From Owenia fusiformis (Eukaryota; Annelida; Polychaeta; Sabellida; Oweniidae), in the NCBI GenBank assembly GCA_903813345.2, contig CAIIXF020000001.1, positions 11,827,915 through 11,891,914 of the forward strand: 64,000 nt of DNA. Direction: 5' to 3'. The stretch's first letter is position 1. The number at the start of each line of letters is the position of its first letter. The position numbers and the translations under genes were made by a program. The notes below the pieces were generated by a model, which did no database searches, was not told the origin of the DNA, and saw only the letters and a list, made by a program, of their open reading frames with translations. This document shows, piece after piece, positions 25,918-38,724 of this stretch.

Positions 25918-28096
25918 GTTGCCATTGTAAGTAAATGTATGTAATTTGTATGTATTAAATACATGTCATGTACTGCTTTACAACTGCAATAAAATATTAT
26001 TCATTTCTATAACAGTCAGATGTAGTTTACTAGTATATTTTTTATATGAAATATTGCACCCAGTATTGTGAACCAAATCCAGCTGTTGAAAAAGTATGCA
26101 GTTCCAGTTAAGTTGACTAGATCTTCATGATCATGATTTATCATGATTATTCACCTCTTATTGAAGTGCATTGTTGACACCATACCAGAAGTTCATATTT
26201 AGGCTACATGAATATAAGTTACAAAAAGATACTTCCCCCTCTTTGGTATTGTTGATATAAAGTTCACCCTGCTATTGCCATCTTTTTATTCCAAAATCTG
26301 CAAAAGTCACAAGAGAGGGGAATAAATAATTACCCAGAATTTAAAGATAACATATTTATATAAAAGGCATCCACATCGAAACCATGTGCATGAAGATGTT
26401 CAATTTTCTGCCAAATCAAACATTATAAAATGAGTCGATTGAGTCCCCACATAATAGAACCAAGGCTGAAAATCACTGCTGCCATCTTTTTTATGAAACA
26501 GTATTGAAATCTCCATCTTCATTTACAGTAAACGTGAGAACAAGAAAAGCTTTCCTCAAGGCCAAACTGTTCCATGTAGACAGGTGTTCCATACAGAGGT
26601 TCCGAACTTTGGCCAATCAAAATTGCATAATAAGGTTAAACATGTTCTCCAGGTTGGATTATTAAATCACAAAACTATTTTCTTCTTTTCGCAACTTTTT
26701 TTTAACTTCACAGGACGTTTTTGTAGCGCTTCAGTTCAGTTTTTAACAGTAGTCTGGTTTCCCATAAGTCACATTGCAGATCGAAGATAGTGAAAGAATA
26801 TAATTCTAAAATGTTATGCTAGGACACCTCCAAGGTTGCTCCATGTTTCTGCATACTATTAACTGAATCAGGTCAGAAGTCATTATAACTTATCAGTTAA
26901 TAGTGGATCCAATTTGACTGACGGAGGGATCTCTTAAATGTAGGTCAAGGAAGGTCATTCATTTACAATAACAACTGCATGTAGTAAATAACACCTTAAT
27001 TAGAGCATATATTATTTTATGTTTAGAGAGCACTAATTAGATTTTAACAAAACAAAGTATTATGAAGTTTCAATTATAATGAAAATCACCATTGTTAAGC
27101 CACCATTATGAAATTGCATTTATCAAAAGGGATGTGTTTAATTTAATTTAATGATACTTCCGTATGTGTTTGCTAAAATAGTCTAATCTGAAGACTTATC
27201 AGGATCTCGGATGTCTTAATTAAATGAAATAGAATATGTTGTTAAAGGTCTCGTGCAAAGTTTAACATAGTTAATCATTCAACTTTTTATTATTTTCCAT
27301 GACTTGAAAAACTATTTGAGACATTTTTGCACAATTTGATTTATAAAAAATCATCATATAATAGATAAATAAATCATTTTCAAACATTTGAATTTCTCCC
27401 CATTTAGAAACAAACGTTGAGATTTTTAGATCATCAAACACAACACTTAACACTGTAAGCAAATCATTTTTCTACTCCATTGAGTAGATCAGGCAAAAGT
27501 TATAGTATTTCAATCATTCAATCTACGATTTTATACATACCTGAAATGTGTACTTTTAAAGCATTTTTAAAAAATCGTGATATCACGAGGATACGCTGTT
27601 TTGTCATTCAGGTGGCAAAAATATTTTTCAAAAATGTTCTCGTACAAATATTTTCTAAATATATGCTACACTTTCAAAATAAAGCAATATTGTTGGCTTA
27701 TATAGATTGAAAATAATGAATATCATATTTCAAATATTTATGTACCAATGGATTCAATGAGAACTAACATTTCAAAATATTTTTTTCCCTGAACCTGCAC
27801 TTATGAGTTAGTCCATTGCTTATTTTTGAAACGATTTTCTTAATTTTTTTCCCAACACAAAATAAGTAAATTTTTGAATGAAATTAAAAAGTTGGAACCA
27901 CATTATGATAACATTGGGTAAGACTTATAATATAATCCAAAGTGGTTTAAACCTTATATGGGGCCTTTAAAATTATGTTTGAAGACCCGGTCTAATCAGC
28001 TCATATATAACACATTTACTAAAGAGAACCCTGGAATCCTGCGTGGAAAACTCATCAACATCCGATAGTACTCAAAAAGTTTAAACCATACTGGCA

Positions 28097-31000
28097 ATGG
28101 CGAAAGCAATGATAACATTTGTGATATGCATATTGATGATATTTCAAGATATCATGGCTAAACCAATGGAGGTATGTGGATATTTAGAATTTTATTTTGA
28201 TTATTAATATTTGGTGGTTGAAAGCCAAGGCCAATGTTATCATACATGAAAAATAGTCTCGTATTGGTCTAAAATTCTCTTTTCTAACATTAGGTCTTCC
28301 AGGATATTTCAGTTCCTTTGCATTTGCAGTAAAGAACACGAGTAGATGAAATATGGTTTAGCCCATTTTAGATCCTGCAATGCAATAGCACTTTTTCCAA
28401 GGGTTTTGACATTTTGACCTTGACATTTTGACCTGCACAAGTACCCACCTTGCTATTCATTATTTATAGTTTTTCACTCAACTGTATCATCAATTTCACT
28501 GTTTCTATAAATAGTCAGTTATCTGTTGTAATTTTAAAATTATGAATGCATATCATACTAAATTAAATTGTTCTAATTGAGTGGACTTTATAGGAAGATG
28601 ATGCTCCGGTCAGGCAAGAATCTATATGGCCAAATGGTGTGGTACCTTACACTATAGTTTCAAAGTATGGTCAGTTCCCCTTTTTGACATCTTATCTTGC
28701 TATTCCTGTTTGTTAAAACAAATAATCGTCATGGTCTTTCGATATTATTTGATCGAAGGACCAGTTTCAATTTTACCGTTTCAGATGATACATAAATTAT
28801 TTAATCATTAAGCTGCACAGTCTTCTTGTACAAATGAACTCTTCAAAAATAAAAAGAAACGAAATTTTGTAATTTGAAATCTCTAATTCAGAACAAAGTG
28901 AGGTGGATATTATAAAAGACGCAATGGATAAGATTACAAAACGTACTTCATTAAATGGTGAAGAATGTATCGTCTTTAAACAAAGGGATTCTGAGGAAAA
29001 CTTTATTCAAATCTACCACACTGAAGGGTGAGTGGTTACTTATATTATTCCAAAGCATGTTGTTGCTGTAGAAATCGGACTCTACAACATTTTTGTTAAG
29101 GGTACAGGTATTATTTTGAGCGAAAATGAACCAACGGTACCAAATTCAATAATAGTCACACTTAGTAATGAGGAACCAAGTGAATCCCCGTATTCTCAGC
29201 TTTCCAATGGTACCAATTTATCCTATAGATACGACGTCAGATACTGTACATCGCGGCATTTTACCGCATTTTTACATGCGTACTTACTTTTAAAACCGCA
29301 ATATCTCGACAGCAAAATCATATTTTTCTACAATTTTTCGTCATCAGTTGAACACGTATGTCCATGAAATATTTTGCCTATCAGAATTCCAAATAACTGA
29401 TTTGGGACTTTTCAAATGAGAATCACGCAAGCCGTATTATGCGACTTTCTATGCTAAAACCGGGTGTGTAACATTTTGAAGAAAAATGATTTTAATTTTA
29501 AACGAAAAATGAAGATAACTTTTTCATTTCTTAACGAATCTTTCTCAAATTTTCACAATATTTATATTCACCATTTTGGAAAAGACAAACAGATTCTGTG
29601 TGATGACGTCATAATATAACAATGCCAACTTAACGCTTATATTTATGCAAAAAAAGTGTGGACAGGCAGAATTTCGTACCAACAAGATATATATTTTGAT
29701 CAATTAAACATTAAATCGTTTGAAAGGTGAATTATTCTTTTTTGATTCCTGAAAGGCATATCATATTCTATATTTTTATCAAAAAACTATATCATTTCGA
29801 TTAAAATTCAGTCTGTAAGAAGTATAAATTGAAAGAAATATGAAGTGAAGCCATGTGAAAAATTCACAAAATTACGTTTCATTTTTTGAGTTCAAATATT
29901 TCTAATTAAGGGATAAACATTCAAAACTTTCCAATGTTTCAGCATGTTCTTTTAAATATACCCCTCACTACATACAATTAATTTCATTTAATTTGAACCA
30001 GTATATATTGAGATAGACATCATTTTATCACCGCAACCCCAAGTGAAGCCTTTACAAAATAAGACCGTTATGCCGCTAGCGTATTATATGTTCTCCTTTA
30101 TTATTTATTGTGTTAAATAAAAATTCGAGTTAAAATAAATTACAAATAATAAATTTAACAATCCTTAATATTTTCCCGTATGTGGATATCAGTTTAATAT
30201 GACAAGGGGCACTGTGAGAGTCTAGAAAGACGGTGCGACAACGAGAGCGCAGGGCCGAAAAGCGCGACAAAGAAGAAAACGGGTAGGGTTTGAAATGTCT
30301 ACTTTCTGGTGATTCTAATCCTGTATATCGTGACACAACCTTTTTGAATATAGAATTGTATTGAAGCGCACATTAATCTGAACAAAACTTGAAGTTTAAC
30401 GAATATTAAAACTTTTGCAATTACTTGGAGGAGCATTGCGCATATTCATCGCGTAAATCTTTGCATTTTGTCGGTAAAATGAACAATTACAATGTTACGC
30501 CGTGATGTACAGTATCTGACGTCGTATCATAGTGTTCTTACCTCAAAATGATTCGTTATATGATGTAGGTTAATAGTCACACTTAGTAATGAGGAACTAA
30601 GTGAATTCCCATATTCACAGCTTTCCAATGGTACCAAATTATCCCGTGTGCCCTTACCTCAATACGATTTGTTATCTTTTGTAGGTCTTTTGTCGTCCTT
30701 GGTAACGAGGAACCAAATGCTGAACCAAATAACAAGTAATCATATTTTTGTAATTTTTTTCTTATCGTATTTTCAAATGATGGTCAAGCCAAGACGAAGT
30801 TTATCTTGTTTAAAAGAAGGCTTGTCTGATCCACATGTGGAAAATTTCTGTTTCGTTTTCATGATTATAATTGACAATAATTGATGAATTTGATAATTTA
30901 GCTTTTGTGCTGTAAAAGTATTAACAATATCCTCTACGTATTGAATTCTTTTGACACATTCAGTTGTAGATTTGATTATAATATCGTTATTCAGAGACTA

Positions 31001-34000
31001 AATGGAAAAGCAAATTTTTGCATTATCATTGGACCATGGATTTCGTTTTTGGAAGGATGAAACTCAAGATTCGGCCGAAAGTGTTGTTTATCTAAAAGCA
31101 TATGTAAATAGAATCGTATCAAAAGCGTTCTCTGTTTCTTTATACATTAGACCAAATGAAACTTTCAAAGAAGCAAACTTTTTTAAAGGCTAAACTACGA
31201 TGATACATGGAGTCTAAATCAAATCTTATTTCAGGTGTTATTCGCGGGTAGGTATGACAGGGAAAGGGCAACCAGTTGCCCTGGGTAAGAAGTGCATCAC
31301 CCAGGGAACAGTAATGCATATACTCTTGCATACATTGGGGCTCTGGCACGAGGAGAGCAGGGCAGACAGGGACAAATACATCGACATTGACTGGAGTAAC
31401 ATCCAAGACAGTTAGACATTTAGCACATATAGAGAACACGGTACCCATGTCAAGCTGCGCGCCTACTTAGGCGCGCAGTTTGTTTCGATCACAAACTGCG
31501 TGCCTAAGAACATTGCATCATTTAAGTTGGAGTCTGTATTTTGAAACGTAATTTAAAGACATTTATCCTGCATTGTTTTCTTGTTCAATGCGCTCATTCT
31601 GTGGCGAATATACGAATCTTGCAAATACTAGCAAAAACTATGTGCAAATGAATCTAAGTTTTAAAACATATATATTAATGGCATTTTCGTCACTGATTTA
31701 ACGGGAATTTATACGTAAATCGATCTAGCACTTTAAACATAAATGACAAATACTTTAGACTCGTTTTATATTTAATTCCTTACACATTTATCATGTATAA
31801 TTCAAAATATTTCGAGATAAAACAGATAATCAGGAGATTAAAAAGAAATAAATCACAAACTGCGCGCCTATTTTAGCCAGAAATTACAAACTGTGCGCAT
31901 ACACTATTAAAACTACATATATATTATCATTGGAATTTCTACAGAGGCACGTGTAGGTGTTTTTCATGTAGCTTTGGAAATTTTGCTTTATCGTCAGATT
32001 TTATGAGATTTTCATATTGAAAGTCAAAATGTATAATAGAAGTGACAAGTTGGGAACGAAAAAAACTTTTATTTTCAGATCACCATCTTGGTGGATGGAC
32101 TCCCATAGTGTTTCAATTATGGGGTTCTACTATTAGACACATATGTGCCTTGTATGGCGCTTATGTTTTCTAATAATACAAAACAAGCTTGGATAGGCAA
32201 GCAGTTTGGAAATATTAGGCACGCAGTTTGGGAAATACAAGTGAATATAGGCGCGCAGTTTGACAAGAAAAATGTTTAAATCACGTTTATGGCGTATTAT
32301 CGTTTTGAATACAAACTTTGCTGATTTAATCAGATGGAGTGATCCTATATATTCTAGCATACACAGACACAATGGCTGAATAAACGGCAAATGACAATAA
32401 AAAGACATAGATATAACTTTACACTGTAAATTTTGAACACAGAAGTTACTTAAGACCCTTATATTGAGATAACTAGGTTTACATCGGGAAAAACATTGAG
32501 TACTATGAGTAAATTAAGTTCATCTTCACAGAATGGTACTATCTTTAGAACGAGACTAACCTTGTATTTTTCGTATTTTGGCTCTTTTTGGGAGTCGTGT
32601 CCTCCCCGTCTCACATTTTGAAATATGCGCGCAGTTTGTCAGAGTTTCAAACTAGTAGGCACGCTGCTTGACATGGGCATCGTGGAGAAAACGATACTAG
32701 ATATAGTGGTTAAAACAGTATTCACACACATCACCCCATGCAGACAGATCGCCTAAAATTACATTCGCATGATGCGAGACTCGAAATTCACCAGGAAAGT
32801 AGAAAAAATTTGTCACCCATGAAGCAAATTAATTTTTACTGCTTAATAAATGGTCAAGGTTAGAAACATTGAGTTCTATTCGTATGAGAATAGCTTGACG
32901 TCTTGATATTTCAAGGTAACACGTTCGAAAAGTGATTAGATAGCGGTGATCGAAATTACGATGTAAAGATAAAACCGTAATGAAATATTTGTAGATTTCT
33001 TTGAAAAACTTAGAAATATAATCACATATAGAATTTTTCAAAACAGAAAAACATGTATAAAATATAAATAGTAAGGCCTGCAGGTCAGATTCCCCCTGGT
33101 AGCATTAGCATTGGTCTCATACATGTCATACAATTAATATTTGAAACACAACTATTATTCGATGATCGGACAAGTATGATGCTACTTTATTAATATCACA
33201 TTGAAGTGCATAGTGATTTTGTATCTTTTAGGTGACTTAATAGAAAATATTTTGCAATGTGTGAAAAAAATTAAGCCCAACACTCAAAACATTGTGACTG
33301 CTTCATTCCACTCAGATGTTATTTCTTAAACTTTGCGTCCCCCTGCGTTATTAAACCCAATACAAGATCATTTCTCGTGATATCATTTTATGGCCTCGTA
33401 GCAAATATCTGATATATTGCTCTTTTAACCACTATATCTAGTATAGTTTTTTAAAACAGCTGTTCTACATAAGCTAGGCAAGTGTCAATGGAAACGATAA
33501 CTTACAAAATTAATTGACTTTAACATAAACTTTATTTTTTGACATAAACTTTATTTTTTGACATAAACATTATCTAATCATTCAGGCTTGAAAGTAAACA
33601 GTGAGAATTAGCCTAATCAATCAATTAATGACAATAATTATAGTATAATCATTTTCAATTTTTATCATGTTTTTCTTCAAATGATATTTGATCAACAATT
33701 CATGTTAAACATTATAGGCCATGCCGGGAATTTTGAAGCTTTGAACATTGAGCAGTTTGACATGCCCTATGACTATGATAGCATCATGCATTCCACCTCG
33801 ACATCATTCGCCAAGGTATATTACTCTAATTGAATGTTACAGTGCTACGAATCTTCAATCAAGATTGACATCTGACTTCTGGTTGATCTCTCATGATATT
33901 TCTAAAATTCAACATAATATGAAATCCAGCTTACAATCCAAAAGTAGAAAAGAGAATGGAAGGTTGTAAAAGATTCTGGAGTCTTGAATTGAACCTTGTT

Positions 34001-34184
34001 CGATTTCACCTATCTAGTTATTTTACCTTTGTAGGATAAAAAGAATCCCACTTTAATACCAAGAGGAGATGCTACAATAGGCCAAAGAATCTACTTGAGT
34101 GCAAACGATATCAACAAGATCAGAAAATTGTATGGTTGTAAAGGAGAAAAGAAAGTTGTTATTGCGCGCCCATTTTCTGTCTGA
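28097..34184 (+). CDS. Small astacin-family (M12A) protein, probably catalytically dead
   Basis: Six exons at 28097-28171, 28594-28669, 28892-29027, 31235-31410, 33718-33815 and 34035-34184, all GT-AG with matching phases, encode 236 residues. A signal peptide (about 1-21) is followed by a very short pro-part without the inhibitory Asp motif, then the usual mature start WPNGVVPYTI. The astacin domain fills the rest. Cys76, 97, 116 and 222 match the two conserved disulfides. The zinc site reads HILLHTLGLWH (124-134): all three His ligands remain, but the catalytic Glu is Ile125. The Met-turn is SIMHS, with Ser180 replacing the conserved Tyr. No CUB, EGF or MAM domain follows. An active enzyme is therefore unlikely. 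Secretion and a binding or decoy role are inferred. Intact splice phases and absence of stops argue against an ordinary pseudogene. Confidence 0.88.
29151..29223. repeat. Intronic duplicate, copy 1
   Basis: About 73 bp starting aatagtcacacttagtaatg, matched by 30572-30644 with few substitutions. A more diverged relative follows at about 30648-30720. All lie in intron 3 of the astacin gene. Confidence 0.7.
30572..30644. repeat. Intronic duplicate, copy 2
   Basis: Direct repeat of 29151-29223 in the same intron. Its flank (acctcaatacgatttgttat) is again duplicated just downstream. Confidence 0.7.
31444..32677. mobile_element. TIR element of about 1.23 kb in intron 4 of the astacin gene
   Basis: The ends cccatgtcaagctgcgcgcc and its near-exact complement (21 of 23 positions) bound the block. 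The motif ggcgcgcagtttg or its complement recurs at least seven times inside (near 31472, 31490, 31855, 31887, 32200, 32220, 32250 and 32628), concentrated towards both ends, as transposase-binding subterminal repeats often are. No transposase frame and no clear target duplication were found. It begins only 33 bases after the exon 4 donor. Confidence 0.65.
32693..33445. repeat. Second inverted-repeat block in the same intron
   Basis: The left end tactagatatagtggttaaaa is complemented by the right end ttttaaccactatatctagta near 33423-33443. It abuts the preceding element. Part of the interior (33205-33340) is a dispersed repeat also found at 35715-35850. Confidence 0.5.
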
Positions 34185-34195
34185 TGGGTCAATGG

Positions 34196-34252
34196 AATAA
34201 AACTAAAATAGACATATGTCTTTCTTTTAAAAGAATTGCCACCAAAAATAAA
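34196..34252 (+). terminator. Polyadenylation signals of the astacin gene
   Basis: AATAAA at 34196-34201, only 12 bases past the stop codon, and again at 34247-34252. The second is the more plausible one. Confidence 0.45.
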
Positions 34253-34853
34253 AGTTCATGTATTCAAAAACTTAACATTATTTTATTCACATTTTCAGCA
34301 ACTTGAACGGTACTGATGATCTTAGGCATTTAGATTTGGCTTTAGATACAAACAACCTGTTTACACTGCCCTCTTCATTCGACATTCGACAACGTAGCTT
34401 TTTTGAAGAACTGCCATTCTTTGGTACAATTTCATTTTAAAATAAATGAATAAAAATAAAAATACGTAATTGTATTGATTGTCTTGTGTTATGTGGCCAG
34501 GTAACATTAAAGTCACTGGCTAATTAAATATGAAAAATTGGTGTTGAAAATCATAAATCATGTAGTCGTATATACTATTAACTAGGTCACAGGGAGTGAA
34601 GGTCATGTTCAAAATATGTGTATTTCACTTTCTGGCATTTTATTGACGGATTTGATGACGATATGGAGTCTGTTTAATGTTCAGTTCATAACTATTTCGT
34701 CATGTGATTTCAATGTCAGCCAGTGCTGAATGTCAGCCAAATTTCAATAGGTGAATAGAATCAACGGCTCTAATCATAATTAAATTAAAGCGATATCAAA
34801 TTAAAGAAATCATGAATAATACCATGGGTTCCTCTTGAAAGCTCATTATTAAA

Positions 34854-36119
34854 CTAATCGATGCGCTCAAAAATAACATCATGCCCAAGCTGCCCTTTTA
34901 GATTTTCTGGTATGATGCCTACTTCCTTATACAGTCCGGTTTGTTTGAAGAATTGGCGGAATTCTGTCAGCCTTTCTAAACTTTTTCTCGTGTCTTTCAC
35001 ATGACCATCGTTGAACTTGAATTCTATTGTGAAAACCTTTATATAAACTTTGTCAAATGGGATTGTTTTTAACACAGCCATTTCTGCCCCTTCCACATCC
35101 AAACTAAAATAATCAACGTACTTGGTGCCAACTGCTCGTAAGAGAGTATAAACAGTGAAACATTGTATTTGAAGTTTATAGGCATTCACAATATCGTCAT
35201 CTCTCATCATGTTGATGTCTTTCAATGCCGAATATCCTGGTCGCATCGACTGATAAATAAATGGTAGTTTTCGCTGTTCGTTTGAAGGACACAAGAGAAT
35301 GTTGGCTGCATACGCGTTCCTCTTCAGCTTTATAAGGTCTGAGAATGATTCCGGATGAGGTTCGACAAGTATCCCAGTCCATTTCCGAAATCGTTCAAAG
35401 TATAAAGTGTTTGATAGATCCTTTCCGTTCATCGCTCCACATTCGATGAAAAAACCACGAGTTTTCGCATTTAAAAGCTTGTCAATAACTTTGCTTTGGC
35501 CGAACTGTGAGAAGTCATGATCAAGAGGCTCAGAAATATCGAGAACGTCAACACTTGGGGAGTGTATCCAATTCTCTCGAATGTACTCCACCTGTAAATT
35601 CATAACTAATATTTTACGTATCCACACGTGAAAGGATGTGATATTTTCAATAACCATACCACTATACCAGTAAGTTATAAAATTAATTTCCCACTTACCT
35701 GGGCAAGGTGTGTGGATTTATATCTTTTAAGTGATATAGTATAAAATATTTTGCAATGTGTGAAAAGAATCGAAGTCAAAGACTCAGTGGATTGTGGCTG
35801 ATTCGTTCCGCTCAGGCGTTGTTTCGGAAGCTTAGCACTCGATGCTACGAATCTCGTGTAAAGTTTGAAATAACACATTTGAGGAATGATGATCTGTCAA
35901 CAATGTACCGAGTCCAGGGCTTAAATCCTTAAATGAAGATGGTTCACGTTATTCTATGGAACTTACCAATTGTCCATCACTAGGGTCGAAAAGGTTGGTC
36001 TCGGACACTTGATGTTCGCCTTCTACTATACCATTGTTCTTGAGGTGTTCTTTGTAGTTGAATAGCCGTATCAGCAAAAGGACCATTGTTAGGGTCAAGA
36101 TATACACATAGAACTTCTT
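34854..36119 (-). CDS. FkbM-type methyltransferase-domain protein, type II membrane anchored (5' end uncertain)
   Basis: Two exons on the minus strand: 36119-35967 (51 codons) and 35591-34854 (245 codons plus stop), joined at a gt-ag intron in phase 0. The first encodes KKFYVYILTLTMVLLLIRLF, a single membrane segment with basic flank, then a polar stem. The second has the FkbM SAM-binding pattern: GFFIECGAMNGKD (motif I), GILVEPHPES (motif II) and YFSLDVEGAEMAVL (the usual DVEGAE signature). This suggests a secretory-pathway protein with a lumenal domain. The substrate is unknown, since many animal members are uncharacterised. No ATG precedes the membrane segment in frame. Translation either starts at the internal ATG at 36086 or, more likely, an upstream exon splices to the tttaag acceptor near 36117. 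Confidence 0.85.
35715..35850. repeat. Dispersed repeat in the FkbM gene intron
   Basis: Resembles 33205-33340 (shared blocks atatcttttaagtga, aaaatattttgcaatgtgtg, gctgattcgttccgctcag). The minus-strand frame across it ends in a donor-like site but is repeat sequence. Confidence 0.6.
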
Positions 36120-36867
36120 AAAATATACATTTAAACAAGATAAGTTCGATTGTTTTATTTGATGTTATTAAGACCTATGAAAGAACGTGATCATGAAAGT
36201 GCTGATATTATTTTGTTGCCTCACTCGCCATTCTTCAACACAGAAACCTAAGTCATGTTTAGTCGCTTTTGTCTCTTGAGGTATCATATAGATGGTAATC
36301 AAATGATTAAGAGACTTAACCTCTTTCAAAAGTTAATCAGATCAGTCAACCTTTGAAACTAAAGACACGTGACGAAATATTTCCCACAAATGGCAATAAA
36401 TATACACTAAAATATATTGTGTTTAAATGTTGTATCAAAGAAAACTACCTACTGGCATCTGGGTAATTACCCACACACCATTCCCCATTAGATTTTGTGG
36501 CAAACCTGAGAAGTCCAGGAAAAAAATTATATTGTGAACGACATAGAGCATCGAACACATGCTCAAAATATGAATTATGGTATTTAAAGTAAATGTACAT
36601 TCACCAATTTCCTCATTATCCCTCTGTATCCGATTACTCAAATTTACGTTATGGTATATGTGATAATACGTGACAGGAGCCGCATTGAGTGCCTAATTCC
36701 GACCAAGAGGTAATATAAGACTGTTGTGTGTTGCCTTCTGTCCTATTCGATCCACATTGTTATAATGTTCAGTCGTATGCAGCTTTTTGTCGTACCTAAA
36801 AAAGGTACGATATTGTCTTCAGCTTGGCAGGCGGGTGAGGGGCGGCGGACGGCGTCTCACTTTTCTT

Positions 36868-37375
36868 GTCATCACGGTTCCAGGAACACTATTTCATGGA
36901 TCTACTACATGTTACATGGTAAGAAGTTCTAGAGCTGATTAACTTTTTGGCGGCCACCTTGTATTCTGGTGGCCATCTTGGAAGTTTTTAGATAAAAATT
37001 GTCATCGCGATTCCAGAAAAACCACTTGGATTTATTTCAAATTTTTACACATGTTACATGGAAAAAAGTTCTGAAAGTGATTATAACTTTTCGGCGTCCA
37101 TCTTTGATTCTGGTGGCCATCTTGGAAGTTTTTAGATACATTTTGTCATCGCGATTCCAGAAAAACACTCAACGGATTTATTTCAAATTTTTACACATCT
37201 TAAATTACATGGTAAGAAGTACTAAAAGTGATTAACTTTTCGGCGACCATCTTGCATTCTGGCAGCCATTTTGGAAGTTTTGAGATAAATCTTGTCATCG
37301 CAATTCCATGAAAACCATTTAACGAATTTACTTCAAATTTTTACACATGTTACATGGGAAGAAGTTATACAGCGA
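36868..37375. repeat. Tandem repeat, about 4 units of 132-146 bp
   Basis: Each unit has gtcatcgcgattccagaaaa, then atttatttcaaatttttaca, cacatgttacatgg, a gattaacttttcggcg block and ggccatcttggaagttttta. Units start near 36868, 37000, 37145 and 37291. Divergence of 10-20% suggests an old array. Short frames across it are not genes. Confidence 0.8.
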
Positions 37376-38006
37376 TATTGTTCACCATGTGCCTTGTTTT
37401 TTCTTCCTTTCGATAGATTCTTAATATGCCAAATGGTACAATGCATTCAACCAGTAAACGTGGTGATAAATTTAATAAATGGAGATATGTACTTATATGA
37501 TATGTAGGCATGAAATTATTTATTATTTATTACTCACTGAAAGTTGTAACAGAAGGCAGCAATGCTCAAACACGGGTTCCCGTGTGTGGAAGCTCAATAC
37601 TGTTCTGGGCTACCCAGGTGTTCTGACAGTTTTTTTAAAATTGAGGCCCATTATTTTAAAAAGGACCATTTTTTTCAAAAATGAGTCATTTTCCTGAAAT
37701 GGAGACCCAGCTGCCTCAATATATTGATGTATTCAATCGAAATCAAGAGTTTGATTAGCAATGTCCCATAGTACATGAGAAGCACTCTCGGAGATCTGCC
37801 ATTCCTCAATGGGTACGATGTTGGTTTATATAAATAACACAGGGGCTGTACCAAATTAAGTGTGGTAGTTGAACGTGCGTGATAAGGTACAACACGAGGG
37901 TGATGAAATTTGAGCAAACGGATGTCTTCATTGTTTCAGAAAGATCTGGTCTAGTTTTCTAGATATTTTACATGTAAATGTCAATAACAACATCCTATTC
38001 ATGAAG

Positions 38007-38258
38007 ATCGTCAATGTAACAAAAGCGAGGAACTAAATATGTAAATTGCGTCTTTGTCAATATACCAAACATAGAACCGCCTGCATATTTTCAAACGGGA
38101 CTATCTTCCTCTTTGAGCCAAATTATTGTCCACAACTTGACTCGTAAGTGGTGTGGAATCGAGAAATAAAAATATTTTACCGAAAATGAAGCCCAGAAGT
38201 TCTTCCATCTGGTTACGCTGACGTATTGTCAGCGTAACCAGGTGAGTAGCAGTGAGCC
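38007..38258. repeat. Single arm of the 55.7-56.2 kb foldback family
   Basis: Similar along about 250 bases to the right arm at 55993-56247, for example taacaaaagcgaggaactaa, gagccaaattat, cgagaaataaaaatat and gtgagtagcagtgag. It contains a minus-strand ATG followed by a GGTAA site at the equivalent place. Confidence 0.7.
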
Positions 38259-38584
38259 AAGCTTGAACTCACAATTTGACAATTTACGTGGAGTTTTAAT
38301 TTACTGTGAAATCAATAAACTTTATTCGGCTGGCTGAACACTCGTCGGAGCTGTTACGCGGAATATACCATACATTTAGTCACGCGGAGCAACGGACAAT
38401 GACGGAAGAAGTGCAAAACACGGATTTATTACCCGCGGAAAGTGGGTCACGTGCACACTATATTGCAATTTACCCTAAATGGAGAATTTCCCACCATCTG
38501 TGGCATTACCTCCGAGTAGGTCGTTATGAAAAATGTAGTTCAAATGAACTTCGGGCCTGAGAAATTTCAAATTCAAAACCATAA

Positions 38585-38724
38585 TGCCGTGGTCACATTT
38601 GCTCCGATTTTCAGTACCGGCTCCCGGCCGATGACTATTTTGTTCAAAATTGTAATCAGATTTGAACAAAATATTCAATCGGCCGGGCGCCGTCGTGAAA
38701 ATCGGTGCAAATGTGACCACGGCA
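38585..38724. repeat. Long hairpin, arms of about 63 bp
   Basis: tgccgtggtcacatttgctc at the left is matched by its complement ending at 38724. The arms also share a ccgattttca, cggccgat and ttttgttcaaa order. Mismatches are few and the loop is about 10 bases. Confidence 0.75.

Larger units (their letters stand above)
23914..28096. other. Downstream and intergenic region of the LRR gene
   Basis: AT-rich, probably including the LRR gene's 3' UTR. AATAAA occurs at 25988-25993, and other A/T-rich signals are common, so the end of the transcript cannot be fixed. It contains dispersed repeats at 24418-24622 and 25690-25917. No other coding exon recognised. Confidence 0.4.

Noticed and set aside
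31411-31448. Stop codon truncating the astacin after NIQD
   Set aside because: The stop lies inside the intron. A gt donor at 31411 joins in phase to 33718 and restores the normal astacin continuation to PYDYDSIMH.
35675-35878. Possible middle exon of the FkbM gene ending in cccag|gtaagt
   Set aside because: The sequence is a dispersed repeat also present at 33205-33340, and exon 1 joins exon 2 in phase without it.
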